64,000 bases of DNA from Nonomuraea sp. SYSU D8015. Its GTDB lineage: Bacteria > Actinomycetota > Actinomycetes > Streptosporangiales > Streptosporangiaceae. Under the pieces are notes generated by a model. That model saw only the letters and a list, made by a program, of their open reading frames with translations. It was not told the DNA's origin and did not search any database. Below, in pieces: positions 24,710 through 33,155 of the stretch. The stretch's first letter is position 1, and every line of letters begins with the position of its first letter. The translations under genes and the position numbers were made by a program. The stretch spans positions 496,001 to 560,000 of the forward strand of contig NZ_VJYI01000001.1 of the NCBI RefSeq assembly GCF_008065375.1. Direction: 5' to 3'.

Positions 24710-26490
24710 CGCAGCGCTCCTTCCGCGGCGTCGTCGAAGTCGGCGTCCTGGGCCAGCAGCTCCCGGTATTCGGGCACCTCGGCCAGCAGCTGATGATGCT
24801 GCCCGACGTGTGTGATCGTGCCGTCGCGCAGCAGCGCGACCTTGTCGGCCAGCAGCACGGTGGAGGCGCGGTGGGCGACCACGATGCCGGTGGCGTCGCG
24901 CAGCACGTGCCGCAGCGCCTCCTCCACCAGCGCCTCGGTCTCCACGTCGAGCGCGGACAGCGTGTCGTCGAGCACGAGGATCCGCGGCTTGCTGAGCACC
25001 GCCCTGGCCAGGGCGAGGCGCTGACGCTGGCCGCCGGACAGGGACAGGCCCTGCTCGCCGATGCGGGTGTCGAGCCCCCACGGCAGGTCGTACACGAACA
25101 TGGCCTGCGCGGTCTGGATGGCGTCGGCCAGCTCCTCGTCCGTGGCGTCGTGCCGGCCGAGCGTGAGGTTCTCGCGCACGCTCATCGAGAACAGCGTCGG
25201 CTCCTCGAACGCCGTGGCCACCACCGACCGGAGCGTCGTGAGCTTCAGATCGCGCACGTCGTGCCCGTCGATCGTGACGCGGCCCTCGGTGGGGTCGATC
25301 AGCCGGGGCACCAGCGCGGTCAGGGTGGTCTTGCCCGCGCCGGTCGCGCCCACGACGGCCACGGTCTCGCCGGGCCGCACGTCCAGCCACACGTCGCGCA
25401 GCACCGGCCGGTCGGCGCCGGGGAAGCGGAACCCGACGCCCTCGAAACGCAGGTGGCCGCGCGGATCGTCGATGGTGCCCGTGCCGCCCTCGATGGACGG
25501 GACCGTGTCCATGACCTCCATGAGCCGGTCGGCGGAGGTCATGGCCTCCTGGGCCATGGCCAGGATGTAGCCCAGGCTCGCGATCGGCCACACGAGCTGC
25601 AGCATCAGCGTGGTGAACGCGACCAGCGCGCCCAGCGTCAGCCCGCCCGAGCCGACGGCCAGCGCGCCGAGCAGCAGCACCAGGGCCAGGGTGACGTTGG
25701 GGATCACATCGAGGAAGGCGAAGAACTTCGCCGACAGGCGCGCCTTGTCCATCGACGTGCCGTACACCTTGAGCGCGGCGTCGTCGTAGCGGTCGTAGAC
25801 GTGGTGGCGGCGGCCGAAGGCCTTGATCGTGCGGATGCCGATCGCGGACTCCTCGACGAGCGTGGCGAGGTCACCCTGCTCGTCCTGCACTTGGCGGGAG
25901 ATCTTGATGTAGCGCTTCTCGAAGCGCAGCGACATCCACACGATCGGCACGGACGAGGCCAGCACCAGCAGCCCGAGCGGCCAGTACATGTTCAGCAGCA
26001 GCACGGTCACCGTGATCAGCTGCAGGATGTTCATGACCAGGAACAGCATGCCGAAGCCGAGGAAACGCCGGATCGTGGACAGATCCGTCGTGGCGCGGGA
26101 TAACAGCTGGCCCGACTGCCACTCGCCATGGAAGCCCATGGGCAGGCGCTGCAGGTGCTCGTAGAGGTCGTCGCGGATGGCCGTCTCCAGACCGAGCACC
26201 GGTTTGACCTGGGCCCACCGCCTGAGCAGGATCAGCAGGGCCTCGACCACGCCGACGCCGATCGCGAGCAGCCCGAGCGGGAGCAGCGCGCCGGAGTCCC
26301 CGCGGAGCACGGGGCCGTCGATGACCTCCTTGCTGATGAGGGGGAAGGCGATGCCGACGGCGATGCCGACGAGCGCGGTCAGCCAGATGAAGACGAGTCT
26401 GGCGACGTACGGGCGGAGGTAGGACTTCATCCGCCACAGGGAGTTGGAGGAGAGCAGGGGACGACGAGATGTACGCGTATCGGGAGGCAT
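24706..26490 (-). CDS. ABC exporter half-transporter (membrane + ATPase), first subunit
   Basis: About 594 residues from the ATG at 26490 (the frame is open to 26517). Six-helix exporter domain, then Walker A GATGAGKTTLTAL, signature LSGGQRQRLALARA, and an altered Walker B end: LVLDDTLSALD, with Asp where the catalytic Glu normally sits. In heterodimeric exporters one of the two ATP sites is often degenerate in this way. The four-base overlap with the next gene supports a 1:1 pair. Confidence 0.9.
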   Translation of the reverse strand: MPPDTRTSRRPLLSSNSLWRMKSYLRPYVARLVFIWLTALVGIAVGIAFPLISKEVIDGPVLRGDSGALLPLGLLAIGVGVVEALLILLRRWAQVKPVLGLETAIRDDLYEHLQRLPMGFHGEWQSGQLLSRATTDLSTIRRFLGFGMLFLVMNILQLITVTVLLLNMYWPLGLLVLASSVPIVWMSLRFEKRYIKISRQVQDEQGDLATLVEESAIGIRTIKAFGRRHHVYDRYDDAALKVYGTSMDKARLSAKFFAFLDVIPNVTLALVLLLGALAVGSGGLTLGALVAFTTLMLQLVWPIASLGYILAMAQEAMTSADRLMEVMDTVPSIEGGTGTIDDPRGHLRFEGVGFRFPGADRPVLRDVWLDVRPGETVAVVGATGAGKTTLTALVPRLIDPTEGRVTIDGHDVRDLKLTTLRSVVATAFEEPTLFSMSVRENLTLGRHDATDEELADAIQTAQAMFVYDLPWGLDTRIGEQGLSLSGGQRQRLALARAVLSKPRILVLDDTLSALDVETEALVEEALRHVLRDATGIVVAHRASTVLLADKVALLRDGTITHVGQHHQLLAEVPEYRELLAQDADFDDAAEGALR

Positions 26491-26604
26491 CCCTTCTAGG
26501 CTAATACGGTGGATCAACCCATTTTCTGTGTCGCCAGGGTGCGTTTACCGTGCGTGACATGGGAAAACGCGAGGAATCATCCACTTTTGGAGGACCGTTA
26601 CCTG

Positions 26605-27078
26605 ATGATCGACGAAACCGACCTCGCCCACCTGCGCCGCTGCGTGGAGCTCGCCACGCGCGCTCTGGAGGCAGGTGACGAGCCGTTCGGCTCCGTTCTC
26701 GTCTCCGGCGACGGCGCCGTCCTGGCCGAGGACCACAACCGCGTGGCCGCCGGCGACCGCACGCGGCATCCGGAGTTCGCGCTGGCTCGCTGGTCCGCGG
26801 CGCATCTGACGCCGGAGGAGCGGGCCGCGGCCACCGTCTACACCTCCGGTGAGCACTGCCCGATGTGCGCGGCCGCCCACGCCTGGGTGGGGCTGGGACG
26901 GATCGTGTACGCCGCGTCGTCGCAGCAGCTCGCCGCCTGGCTGTCCGAGCTCGGCGTGCCCCCGCCGCCGGTCCGCACCCTTCCCATCAACGACGTGGCG
27001 CCCGGCGTGGTCGTGGAGGGCCCGGTGCCGGAGCTGGCCGAGCAGATCCGCGAGCTGCACCGCCGCTGCCACAGCTGA
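26605..27078 (+). CDS. Cytidine/guanine deaminase-family enzyme
   Basis: 157 residues. The zinc set is HPEFAL (His and catalytic Glu, near residue 52) and SGEHCPMCAAAH (two Cys, near 82-85). The layout matches nucleoside/guanine deaminases of the CDA superfamily. GGAGG lies 11 bases before the ATG; an open frame extends back to 26509 without a better start. The gene faces away from the exporter genes and ends over the tail of a decayed gene on the other strand. Confidence 0.85.
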   Translation: MIDETDLAHLRRCVELATRALEAGDEPFGSVLVSGDGAVLAEDHNRVAAGDRTRHPEFALARWSAAHLTPEERAAATVYTSGEHCPMCAAAHAWVGLGRIVYAASSQQLAAWLSELGVPPPPVRTLPINDVAPGVVVEGPVPELAEQIRELHRRCHS

Positions 27079-27841
27079 TCGTCTCCCCGCAGGATCCGGC
27101 GCAGCGCCCACCGATCGCGGCCCGTCCGGCGTTGCATGACCTCCAGCAGGTGGACGACCGGGACGTCCGCGTCCTCCCGGTAGATGAAGTCCGCCGCCTC
27201 GGTGAGCAGGCAGTGGAAGAGGTCGGCCAGCAGCGTGTCGTCGCGGAAGTAGATCTCCCGCACCCACGACGCGACCACGCAGTCGGCCGGCACCGTCAGC
27301 GGATCGGGGCGCCTGACGCCGAACCTGTCGGGCCACGGGGGCAGCACCGGGTCCCTGAGGTCGAAATCCTCGCCGCGATCCAGCCCCACGTCGAGCTCCC
27401 TGACCCCGTCGCGCACGAAATGGCGCACCCGGAGGGTCCGGATGAGCGCCGCCCACTCGGCCCCGCTCAGCTGCGAATGCCACAGCCGGGCGATCCTGCG
27501 CCACGACTCGTCGTCCACGAGCCGGCTCGTCTCCAGCCCGGTCAGCCGCCGCTGGTCCTCGGGGTCAGCTCGGGCAGTACGTCCGCCTCGCCGAGCACCT
27601 CCAGGTACGCGCTGAACACGATGACCGCGTGCGCCGCAGCCAGCCGCTGCGTCCGGTCGTACCTGCTCAAGCCCTTGATCTTGTCCCGCAGGGCGCGGAT
27701 CAGCTTGTCGCCCATGCGCACCGCCTCGGCGCGGGCGTCGAACAGGCCGGGCGAGCCCAGCCCGAGCAGCATCATGGACGAGCCCTTGTCGAGCAGGGCC
27801 GAAAGCGTGGTCGTGCCGTCGAGCAGCGCGACGGCGTCGCG
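27070..27841 (-). pseudogene. Frameshifted remnant, STAND/NACHT-type N-terminal region (tentative)
   Basis: Two frames join into one protein. The first (27842 down to about 27565) gives DAVALLDGTTTLSALLDKGS, then LFDARAEAVRMGDKLIRALRDKIKGLSRYDRTQRL; the second gives EDQRRLTGLETSRLVDDESW. The join needs one extra base in a C run near 27565 so that LPELTP continues as EDQRR. No proper start codon exists because the frame opens right at the diiron gene's stop, and the 3' end runs into antisense of the deaminase. The helical LFDAR...LSRYDRT pattern resembles helical leaders of actinomycete NACHT NTPases; this is recalled, not searched. Confidence 0.55.
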
Positions 27842-28957
27842 TCAGTCGGTCGCGCCGAGGGCGATCGTCTCGGCCACCTCGGCGTGCCGCTCGGCCTCCT
27901 CCTGCGCGAAGCGCTCCGCGTCGAGCTTGTCGGCGATCTCCTCGTCCTGCTTCATGAGCGCCTCCAGAGACTGGCCGGCCATCTCCAGCACGCCCATGTC
28001 CGCGTACGCCTGCTGCAGCCGCGGGCTCCACAGCCCGATGTCCTTGACGCAGGGCACGATCCTGCTGAACAGCAGTGAACGGAACAGCCGCAGGTACTCC
28101 GAGTGCTCCGTGGCCTCCATGGCCTCCTCGACGTCGGACTTCGACAGGCCGAGGTTCTCCCAGGTCTCCCGGCCGCGCAGCCGGTCGCGCATGAGGTAGC
28201 AGCCCTCGATGACGAAGTCCTCGCGCTCGCGCAGCTCCGCCTCCGGCAGGTCGCGGTAGTAGTCGCGCAGCGCCATCCGGCCGAACGCGACGTGCCTGGC
28301 CTCGTCCTGCATCACATAGGCGAGGATCTGCTTGGGCAGCGGCTTGGTCGTGATGTCGCGCATCACCCCGAACGCCGCCAGCGCCAGCCCTTCGATGAGG
28401 ACCTGCATGCCGAGGTACGGCATGTCCCACCGCGAGTCGGTCAGCGTGCTGTCCAGCAGCGCCTTGAGGTGCTCGTTGATCGGGTACGCCAGGCCCACCT
28501 TCTCCTGCAGGAAACGGGCGTACGTCTCGGCGTGGCGGGCCTCGTCCATCGTCTGCGTGGCCGCGTAGAACTTCGAGTCCAGGTCGGGGACCGACTCCAC
28601 GATCTTGGCCGAGCAGATCATCGCGCCCTGCTCACCATGCAGGAACTGGGAGAACTGCCAGGCCGCGCCGTGCAGCCGCACGTCCTGGCGGGTCTTCTCG
28701 CTCATCCGCTCCCAGAGAGGGGTCCCGTAGATGGCGATCGTCTGGTCGGGGATCCCCAACACGTTGTACGGATCGACCTCGAGATCCCAGTCGATGCGCT
28801 TGGCGGAGTCCCACTGTTTGTCCTTGCCCTTCTGGTAGAGGGCCAGCATGCGATCTCTGCCGTCGTCGTACTCCCAGGTGAACCGGCTGGCGCCGGCCAT
28901 TTCGACGTCCCAGGTGGAGAGGCCGGCGGGGATGGTGTAGAGATCGTGGGTCGACAT
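27842..28957 (-). CDS. Ferritin-like diiron-fold protein
   Basis: 371 residues from the ATG at 28957, which has GGAGG just upstream. It is mostly helical. Two carboxylate/His clusters are seen: FLHGEQGAM with TMDEARHAETYARF, and LIEGLALAAFG with MQDEARHVAFGRM, giving two Glu plus two ExxH sets for a diiron centre. Similar actinomycete proteins are annotated ferritin-like or R2-like; the reaction is unknown. The divergent TetR gene and the double operator between them indicate repression with release by a ligand. Confidence 0.82.
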   Translation of the reverse strand: MSTHDLYTIPAGLSTWDVEMAGASRFTWEYDDGRDRMLALYQKGKDKQWDSAKRIDWDLEVDPYNVLGIPDQTIAIYGTPLWERMSEKTRQDVRLHGAAWQFSQFLHGEQGAMICSAKIVESVPDLDSKFYAATQTMDEARHAETYARFLQEKVGLAYPINEHLKALLDSTLTDSRWDMPYLGMQVLIEGLALAAFGVMRDITTKPLPKQILAYVMQDEARHVAFGRMALRDYYRDLPEAELREREDFVIEGCYLMRDRLRGRETWENLGLSKSDVEEAMEATEHSEYLRLFRSLLFSRIVPCVKDIGLWSPRLQQAYADMGVLEMAGQSLEALMKQDEEIADKLDAERFAQEEAERHAEVAETIALGATD

Positions 28958-28973
28958 CTGACCTCCGGGGGTT

Positions 28974-29020
28974 ACGTACACCGTACGTCCACGCCTTGAG
29001 ACTGCACGTACGGTGTACGT
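28974..29020. promoter_or_regulatory. Double TetR operator between diiron gene and tetR
   Basis: Two 15-bp palindromic sites, ACGTACACCGTACGT (28974-28988) and ACGTACGGTGTACGT (29006-29020). Each has the half-sites ACGTAC/GTACGT around a 3-bp centre, and the two are exact reverse complements of each other. Their centres are 32 bp apart, about three helical turns. They sit in the promoter gap of the two divergent genes, as expected for an autoregulated TetR repressor. Confidence 0.8.
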
Positions 29021-29038
29021 ATGTCAATAGAATGAGCT

Positions 29039-29686
29039 ATGCCCACGGAGCCACTGTCGCGAGGCCGGATCGTCGCCGCGGCCATCGACCTCATCGAGCG
29101 CGAGGGCGCCGACGCGGTCTCCATGCGGCGCATCGCGGCCGAGCTGGGCGTCGGCGTGATGTCCCTCTACAACCATGTGCCCAGCAAGGACGCCCTGCTC
29201 GACGGCGTGGCGGAGGCGGTGCTCAGCGAGATCGAGTTCACCGACGAGCCCGGCGCCCACTGGACCGACCGGGTGCGGATGCAGGCGCGGGCCTTCCGGC
29301 AGATCGCCCACCACTACCCGCGTTCGACCATGCTGGTGGTGAGCCGCCAGCTCCACTCCACGGCCGGCCTGCTGCCCGTCGAGCGGGCGCTGGCCACGTT
29401 GCGCAGCGCCGGGTTCGACGGGGCGGACGCGGTCAGGATGCTGCGGATGTTCATCGCGTACATCGTGGGCTCGCTGCTGCGGGAGGTCGGCGTCACGCCC
29501 TCATTCGCACCCGTCCACCCCAGGACGATCGAGGCCGAGGGCGTCGATCCCGCGTTGTTCCCCGAGGTGAGCTCGCTGGCGCCGCTGCTGGACGAGTGCG
29601 ACCACGAGGCCGAGTTCGAGTTCGGGCTCGAACTGCTGATCCAGGCCGCCGTGGCGCACGCGTCCCGCAGGGAGGGCACCCGGTGA
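29039..29686 (+). CDS. TetR-family transcriptional regulator
   Basis: 215 residues. The N-terminal helix-turn-helix reads IVAAAIDLIEREGADAVSMR and RIAAELGVGVMSLYNHVPSK, the standard TetR DNA-binding domain. The C-terminal ligand domain is of the TetR_C type seen in many actinomycete drug and lipid regulators (RQIAHHYPRSTMLVVSRQLHS). It is divergent from the diiron gene and most likely binds the two operators between them. Confidence 0.92.
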   Translation: MPTEPLSRGRIVAAAIDLIEREGADAVSMRRIAAELGVGVMSLYNHVPSKDALLDGVAEAVLSEIEFTDEPGAHWTDRVRMQARAFRQIAHHYPRSTMLVVSRQLHSTAGLLPVERALATLRSAGFDGADAVRMLRMFIAYIVGSLLREVGVTPSFAPVHPRTIEAEGVDPALFPEVSSLAPLLDECDHEAEFEFGLELLIQAAVAHASRREGTR

Positions 29687-30139
29687 TCAATACCAGTTGT
29701 GCGATCTCCAGTGGCCCCAGGCTCCGCACGGCCTGCCGTACCTGCCCTTGATGTAGGCCAGGCCCCACCGGATCTGCGTCTCCGGGTTGTGCTTCCAGTC
29801 GCGGCCCGCGCCGCGCATCTTCCCGGCGGGCAGCGCCTGCGGGATGCCGTACGCGCCCGACGAGCGGTTGAGCGCGCGATGGTTCCAATTGCTCTCCCTG
29901 GTCCACAGGTTGTCCAGGCAGCGGAATTCCTTGAGATTCCAGGACCGCTGGACGACGTGGTCCAGTGCGATCTTCTTGTTCCTGTTCTCCGGCCGGACGG
30001 CCGGGATCTCCGGCTGTGCCGACGTCGTCCAGATCCGGGTCTTCACCTGGGGCCCTGAATCCGCCCAGGCGGTCGTCGCGACGCCGGTGAACGCGGTGAT
30101 GGAGATGATAGTGCCGCTGATTGCGCGTTTGCTGTCCAA
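29687..30139 (-). CDS. Secreted lysozyme-like (transglycosylase-like) protein
   Basis: About 150 residues from a TTG at 30139 with AAGGA five bases upstream; the frame is open to 30316. A signal peptide (ISGTIISITAFTGVATTAWA) precedes a short linker and a C-terminal domain beginning FRCLDNLWTRESNWNH, then SGAYGIPQALP and GLAYIKGRYGRPCGAW. The Glu in the RESNWNH motif matches the catalytic Glu of the small lysozyme/transglycosylase domain found in resuscitation-type proteins. It likely cuts or remodels cell-wall glycan outside the cell. A paralog lies at 30485-30889. Confidence 0.82.
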   Translation of the reverse strand: MDSKRAISGTIISITAFTGVATTAWADSGPQVKTRIWTTSAQPEIPAVRPENRNKKIALDHVVQRSWNLKEFRCLDNLWTRESNWNHRALNRSSGAYGIPQALPAGKMRGAGRDWKHNPETQIRWGLAYIKGRYGRPCGAWGHWRSHNWY

Positions 30140-30179
30140 GGCGATCCTTGCTGTCGGGTCGCGTGCGGACTGGCGCACA

Positions 30180-30316
30180 GCCTTCGTCGGGCTGCCTGCG
30201 CGCTGCCGGTCCGCGTCCGTGGCTCGGACGAGGTGGGTCCGCCCGGCCCCCCGGGATCCTGCTCCGCCCGATCGTGCCGGGCGGCCCGGAGGGCTCCGCG
30301 ACGTGTCCTTTAGCAC
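30180..30316 (-). ncRNA. Possible structured leader (ydaO/c-di-AMP-like), weak
   Basis: On the minus strand the long GC-rich leader of the lysozyme-like gene contains GCAGGATCCCGGGG, then GCGGACCCACC, then GGCAGCCCGACGAAGGC. These resemble, in order, conserved stretches of the c-di-AMP riboswitch, which commonly precedes cell-wall hydrolase genes in actinobacteria. The match is by eye and several positions differ, so this could be only an unrelated structured leader. Confidence 0.25.
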
Positions 30317-30484
30317 GATTCCTATTACGCACAGTCACCGTGGGTCATACATCTCGACACGCGAAGGACAGGTGTTTGTGTGATCGTTGCGGATAAAAGG
30401 CTCGCCCGCTGGATCGGGATTGCCCGGCCCGCCGCTCATATGACGGGCCCTTGCCGGAAAACGCGGGCAAGCCTGGGGTTTGGC

Positions 30485-30889
30485 TCAGTACCAACGGTGG
30501 GATTGGAAGTGAGCCCATGCGCGACACGGCGTGCCGTAGCGCTGCTTGATGTATTTGAGGCCCCACTTGATCTGGGTGCGGGGGTTGGTGCGCCAGTCAC
30601 TGCCGGCTGAGGCCATCTTGCGGGCGGGGAGCGCCTGCGGGATGCCGTAGGCGCCGGAGAAGCGGTTGCCCGCGCGGTGGTTCCATCCGCTCTCTCGGTG
30701 CCAGAGCTTCTCCAGGCACCTGAACTGTGCCTTGTTCCAGCCGCGCGCCGCCACCAGGGCTTTGGCGATCGACTTGTTCTTGCTGCTCGTGCTCGTCTGG
30801 GAGCTCTGCGCCTGTGCGGCCGCGGCGCCGCCTGCCGTCACCAGGGTGGCGGTCAGGACCAGGACGCCGGTACGGCGGAGCATGGGCAT
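30485..30889 (-). CDS. Secreted lysozyme-like protein, paralog
   Basis: 134 residues from the ATG at 30889, with AAGGGA six bases upstream. A signal peptide (MLRRTGVLVLTATLVTAGGAAAAQA) is followed by a Ser/Thr/Lys linker and the same C-terminal domain as its neighbour: FRCLEKLWHRESGWNHRAGN, SGAYGIPQALPARKM, and YIKQRYGTPCRAWAHF. The catalytic-type Glu is kept. The two genes are on one strand about 350 bp apart, which looks like a tandem duplication with separate promoters. Confidence 0.85.
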   Translation of the reverse strand: MPMLRRTGVLVLTATLVTAGGAAAAQAQSSQTSTSSKNKSIAKALVAARGWNKAQFRCLEKLWHRESGWNHRAGNRFSGAYGIPQALPARKMASAGSDWRTNPRTQIKWGLKYIKQRYGTPCRAWAHFQSHRWY

Positions 30890-31086
30890 GCGGGTTCCCT
30901 TTCGAAGGGGGACATGGACCGCGCCACCCTGCCCGATAGGCACCTTTCATCGCGAATTGACCATGAAAAGGTAGCCTCTTGGCAAAGATCCCAATATTTG
31001 GTTGTTCAGCAGTTTTGTCGGATAAATGAGGTTTAAGTCACATTTTGGCGCCTGGAGTGCCCGGCGGGGTTCTGTAGGGTCGGACC

Positions 31087-31572
31087 ATGAGCCTCAGCGA
31101 CATCCCTGTGCGCACCCTCACGGACACCCCCACGACCCTGGGCGAGCTGACCCTCGGCAAGCCCGCCCTGATCGTGAACGTCGCCTCCCGCTGCGGGCTG
31201 ACGCCGCAGTACGGGGGCCTGGTCGAGCTGCAGGAGCGGTACGGCCCGCGTGGTTTCACGGTGATCGGCGTGCCCTGCAACCAGTTCGCCGGCCAGGAGC
31301 CCGGTTCGGCGGAGGAGATCCGGGAGTTCTGCTCGACGACGTACGGCGTCGACTTCCCCCTGCTGGAGAAGACCGACGTCAACGGCCCCGGCCGCCACCC
31401 GCTGTACGCCGAGCTGACGCAGACCGCCGACGAGGCGGGCGAGGCCGGCGACGTCCGGTGGAACTTCGAGAAATTCCTGATCGACGCAGAGGGGAGGACG
31501 GTGGCCCGTTTCCGCCCCGGCATTACGCCGGACGACCCGTCGATCACGTCGGCCATCGAAAAGCTCCTCTAG
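31087..31572 (+). CDS. Glutathione peroxidase-family peroxidase (thiol type)
   Basis: 161 residues. The catalytic Cys is in VASRCGLTPQYGGL near residue 36, the conserved Gln region is VPCNQFAGQEPG near 68-79, and the Trp is in VRWNFEKFLID near 130. This is the Cys-type, usually thioredoxin-dependent, enzyme that reduces peroxides in the cytoplasm. Actinomycetes mostly lack glutathione, so thioredoxin is the likely donor (known for the family, not seen here). It stands alone. Confidence 0.93.
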   Translation: MSLSDIPVRTLTDTPTTLGELTLGKPALIVNVASRCGLTPQYGGLVELQERYGPRGFTVIGVPCNQFAGQEPGSAEEIREFCSTTYGVDFPLLEKTDVNGPGRHPLYAELTQTADEAGEAGDVRWNFEKFLIDAEGRTVARFRPGITPDDPSITSAIEKLL

Positions 31573-32336
31573 CCAAAAGCATGGCCTTCCGCTTTGGGGG
31601 GCGCTGAGCGCCTTTGGCTCCAGACAGCGCCTCCCCGGGGCATGCCCCCACACCCCCGATTCGGGGACCTGCCGGCCCCCGAGCCCCCGGCCCTCGGCTC
31701 ATCAGGTCTTGGGGTTCTTCATGTGGTGCTTCCATCGAGCCGCTCTCGGGGAGCCTCCGACGTACGCGGTCACGGGAATGAGCTACGGTCGAAGGCTTCC
31801 GCCCTGGAGGAGGAAGCCATTCCGGGGCGTATGACACCCGGCCAACTCGACACCTCACGCGGCGCGCTGGAACCGCGCGTAGCCCTCTCGGTGGTGTAAA
31901 CGATCTCGACGCAGTGTGTGAAGAACTCTCTGTTGTGCTGATAGCGATTTGGCTGTTATCGGACATTTGTGGAACCACTGGGGCAAAAGAGACGTGCGAC
32001 CGCGTCAGCCCGAATTTGCGCTTTCTGGTCGAGTCGGCTGCGCAATGAACGGTGTGGCCGGGCGGCCCGTCGAGGCCGTGGGTGGGCGGTCCTTCAAGGT
32101 GATGCTCCGGTCTTTGACACGCGGCAAATCACCTCATTTCGTTTCATTTCGTGAATGCTTAAGTAGGGCCACGGAAGCGTTAGAGTCAGGCAAACACCAT
32201 GAAAGCCCTGTTTGCCCGACACCCATCCTGGAAACAAAACGCACGGATGGCGTATTAGGCGCCATTCGGCGATATTTTCCAACCAGTCCGGGGAATATTG
32301 AGAACAGGGGCAACCGAACCTTTGGGGGGAAATTCA
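31573..32336. other. Intergenic region, 764 bp
   Basis: After the peroxidase stop there are small hairpins (GGCGCTGAGCGCC near 31599). From about 32100 to 32336 the DNA is clearly more AT-rich than the rest, with short poly-A and TTTC runs, as in an actinomycete promoter region for the secreted protein that follows. Open frames such as 31594-31899 have no site or domain. No gene is called. Confidence 0.5.
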
Positions 32337-32732
32337 ATGCCCAAGTTCAAGACTGCTACCGCGGCTCTCGCAGTCGGCACCGCTATGACCGGCGCCGCCG
32401 TGGCGCTGGCCACCTCCTCGACCGCCAATGCCACACCCATCACCACCTACGTCGCCGGAGGCGTACCGCCACAGCCCGTCAAAGCCCCCGTCAAAGCGCC
32501 CGTCCAACGCCCCGTCGTCAAGCCTCACGTCCAGCACCACTTCCACCACGAGAGCCACCGCCACAGGCAGAAGGTCCACATCTGGCTCCACAACAACAAC
32601 CGTCAGAACCAGGACCAGGCCGCGCGTCAGGATCAGGACCAAGACCAGGACCAGGACCAGTTCCAGTCCAAAAACCAGGACGGAGACCAGATTCCGGACT
32701 TCACGACGGATGCGCTGACGTCCAATGGCTAG
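32337..32732 (+). CDS. Secreted His- and Gln/Asp-rich protein
   Basis: 131 residues from the ATG at 32337, preceded by GGGGGGA. A signal peptide (TATAALAVGTAMTGAAVALA) is followed by a Pro/Lys/Val stretch (KAPVKAPVQRPVVKP), a His-rich stretch (HVQHHFHHESHRHRQ), then Asn/Gln and QDQDQDQDQDQ repeats. There is no known domain. The His-rich stretch could bind metal; the QD repeat suggests a disordered extracellular tail. A long AT-rich leader precedes it. Confidence 0.65.
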   Translation: MPKFKTATAALAVGTAMTGAAVALATSSTANATPITTYVAGGVPPQPVKAPVKAPVQRPVVKPHVQHHFHHESHRHRQKVHIWLHNNNRQNQDQAARQDQDQDQDQDQFQSKNQDGDQIPDFTTDALTSNG

Positions 32733-33155
32733 TCCCGTGAAGCGCTCGCAGATGCGCGTCGAACGGGCGAGTGCCGATCACGCGGCCTCATCCCGGTCGT
32801 CGTGAACCGTGGCAGAGTGCCTGTGTCCGGCAGAGGCGTCGCCTTCTCCGACGAGGCGATGAGCCGACGCGGAACACAGGCGCTCCGTTTCGCCGGCGAC
32901 AGACTATGAGAAGGAGCGCCAAGGACGTTTCTCCACAGCACGTCATCCCGACGCGCGCTCTCAGTCAAGCGGAGGCTGTGAGCGCGGATCCCTATCTCGG
33001 CTCACGACATCGACATGGTCACGGCGGTGCCGAGGCCCTGCGGTGAGAGCCGCGCTTGACCTCTCTGCCGGAGCGGCCCCGCCCTGGCCGCCGGGGGAAA
33101 CGGCGGGCGGCCAGGGCGAGGAGGAAATATCAGGTTTTGAGCGTAGCGGAACTCG
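32733..33155. other. Intergenic region, 423 bp, convergent gene ends
   Basis: Nothing gene-like is seen. The only clear structure is the strong stem-loop at 33080-33118, listed separately. Open frames on both strands have no start signal or domain. Confidence 0.5.
33080..33118 (-). terminator. Strong stem-loop downstream of the DJ-1/PfpI gene
   Basis: A perfect 13-bp stem (CGCCCTGGCCGCC with GGCGGCCAGGGCG) and a 13-base loop, about 40 bp past the stop of the minus-strand gene. It probably ends that transcript and may work in both directions. Confidence 0.7.

Noticed and set aside
31594..31899. 101-codon frame after the peroxidase gene
   Set aside because: Low-complexity translation, no start signal and no domain.
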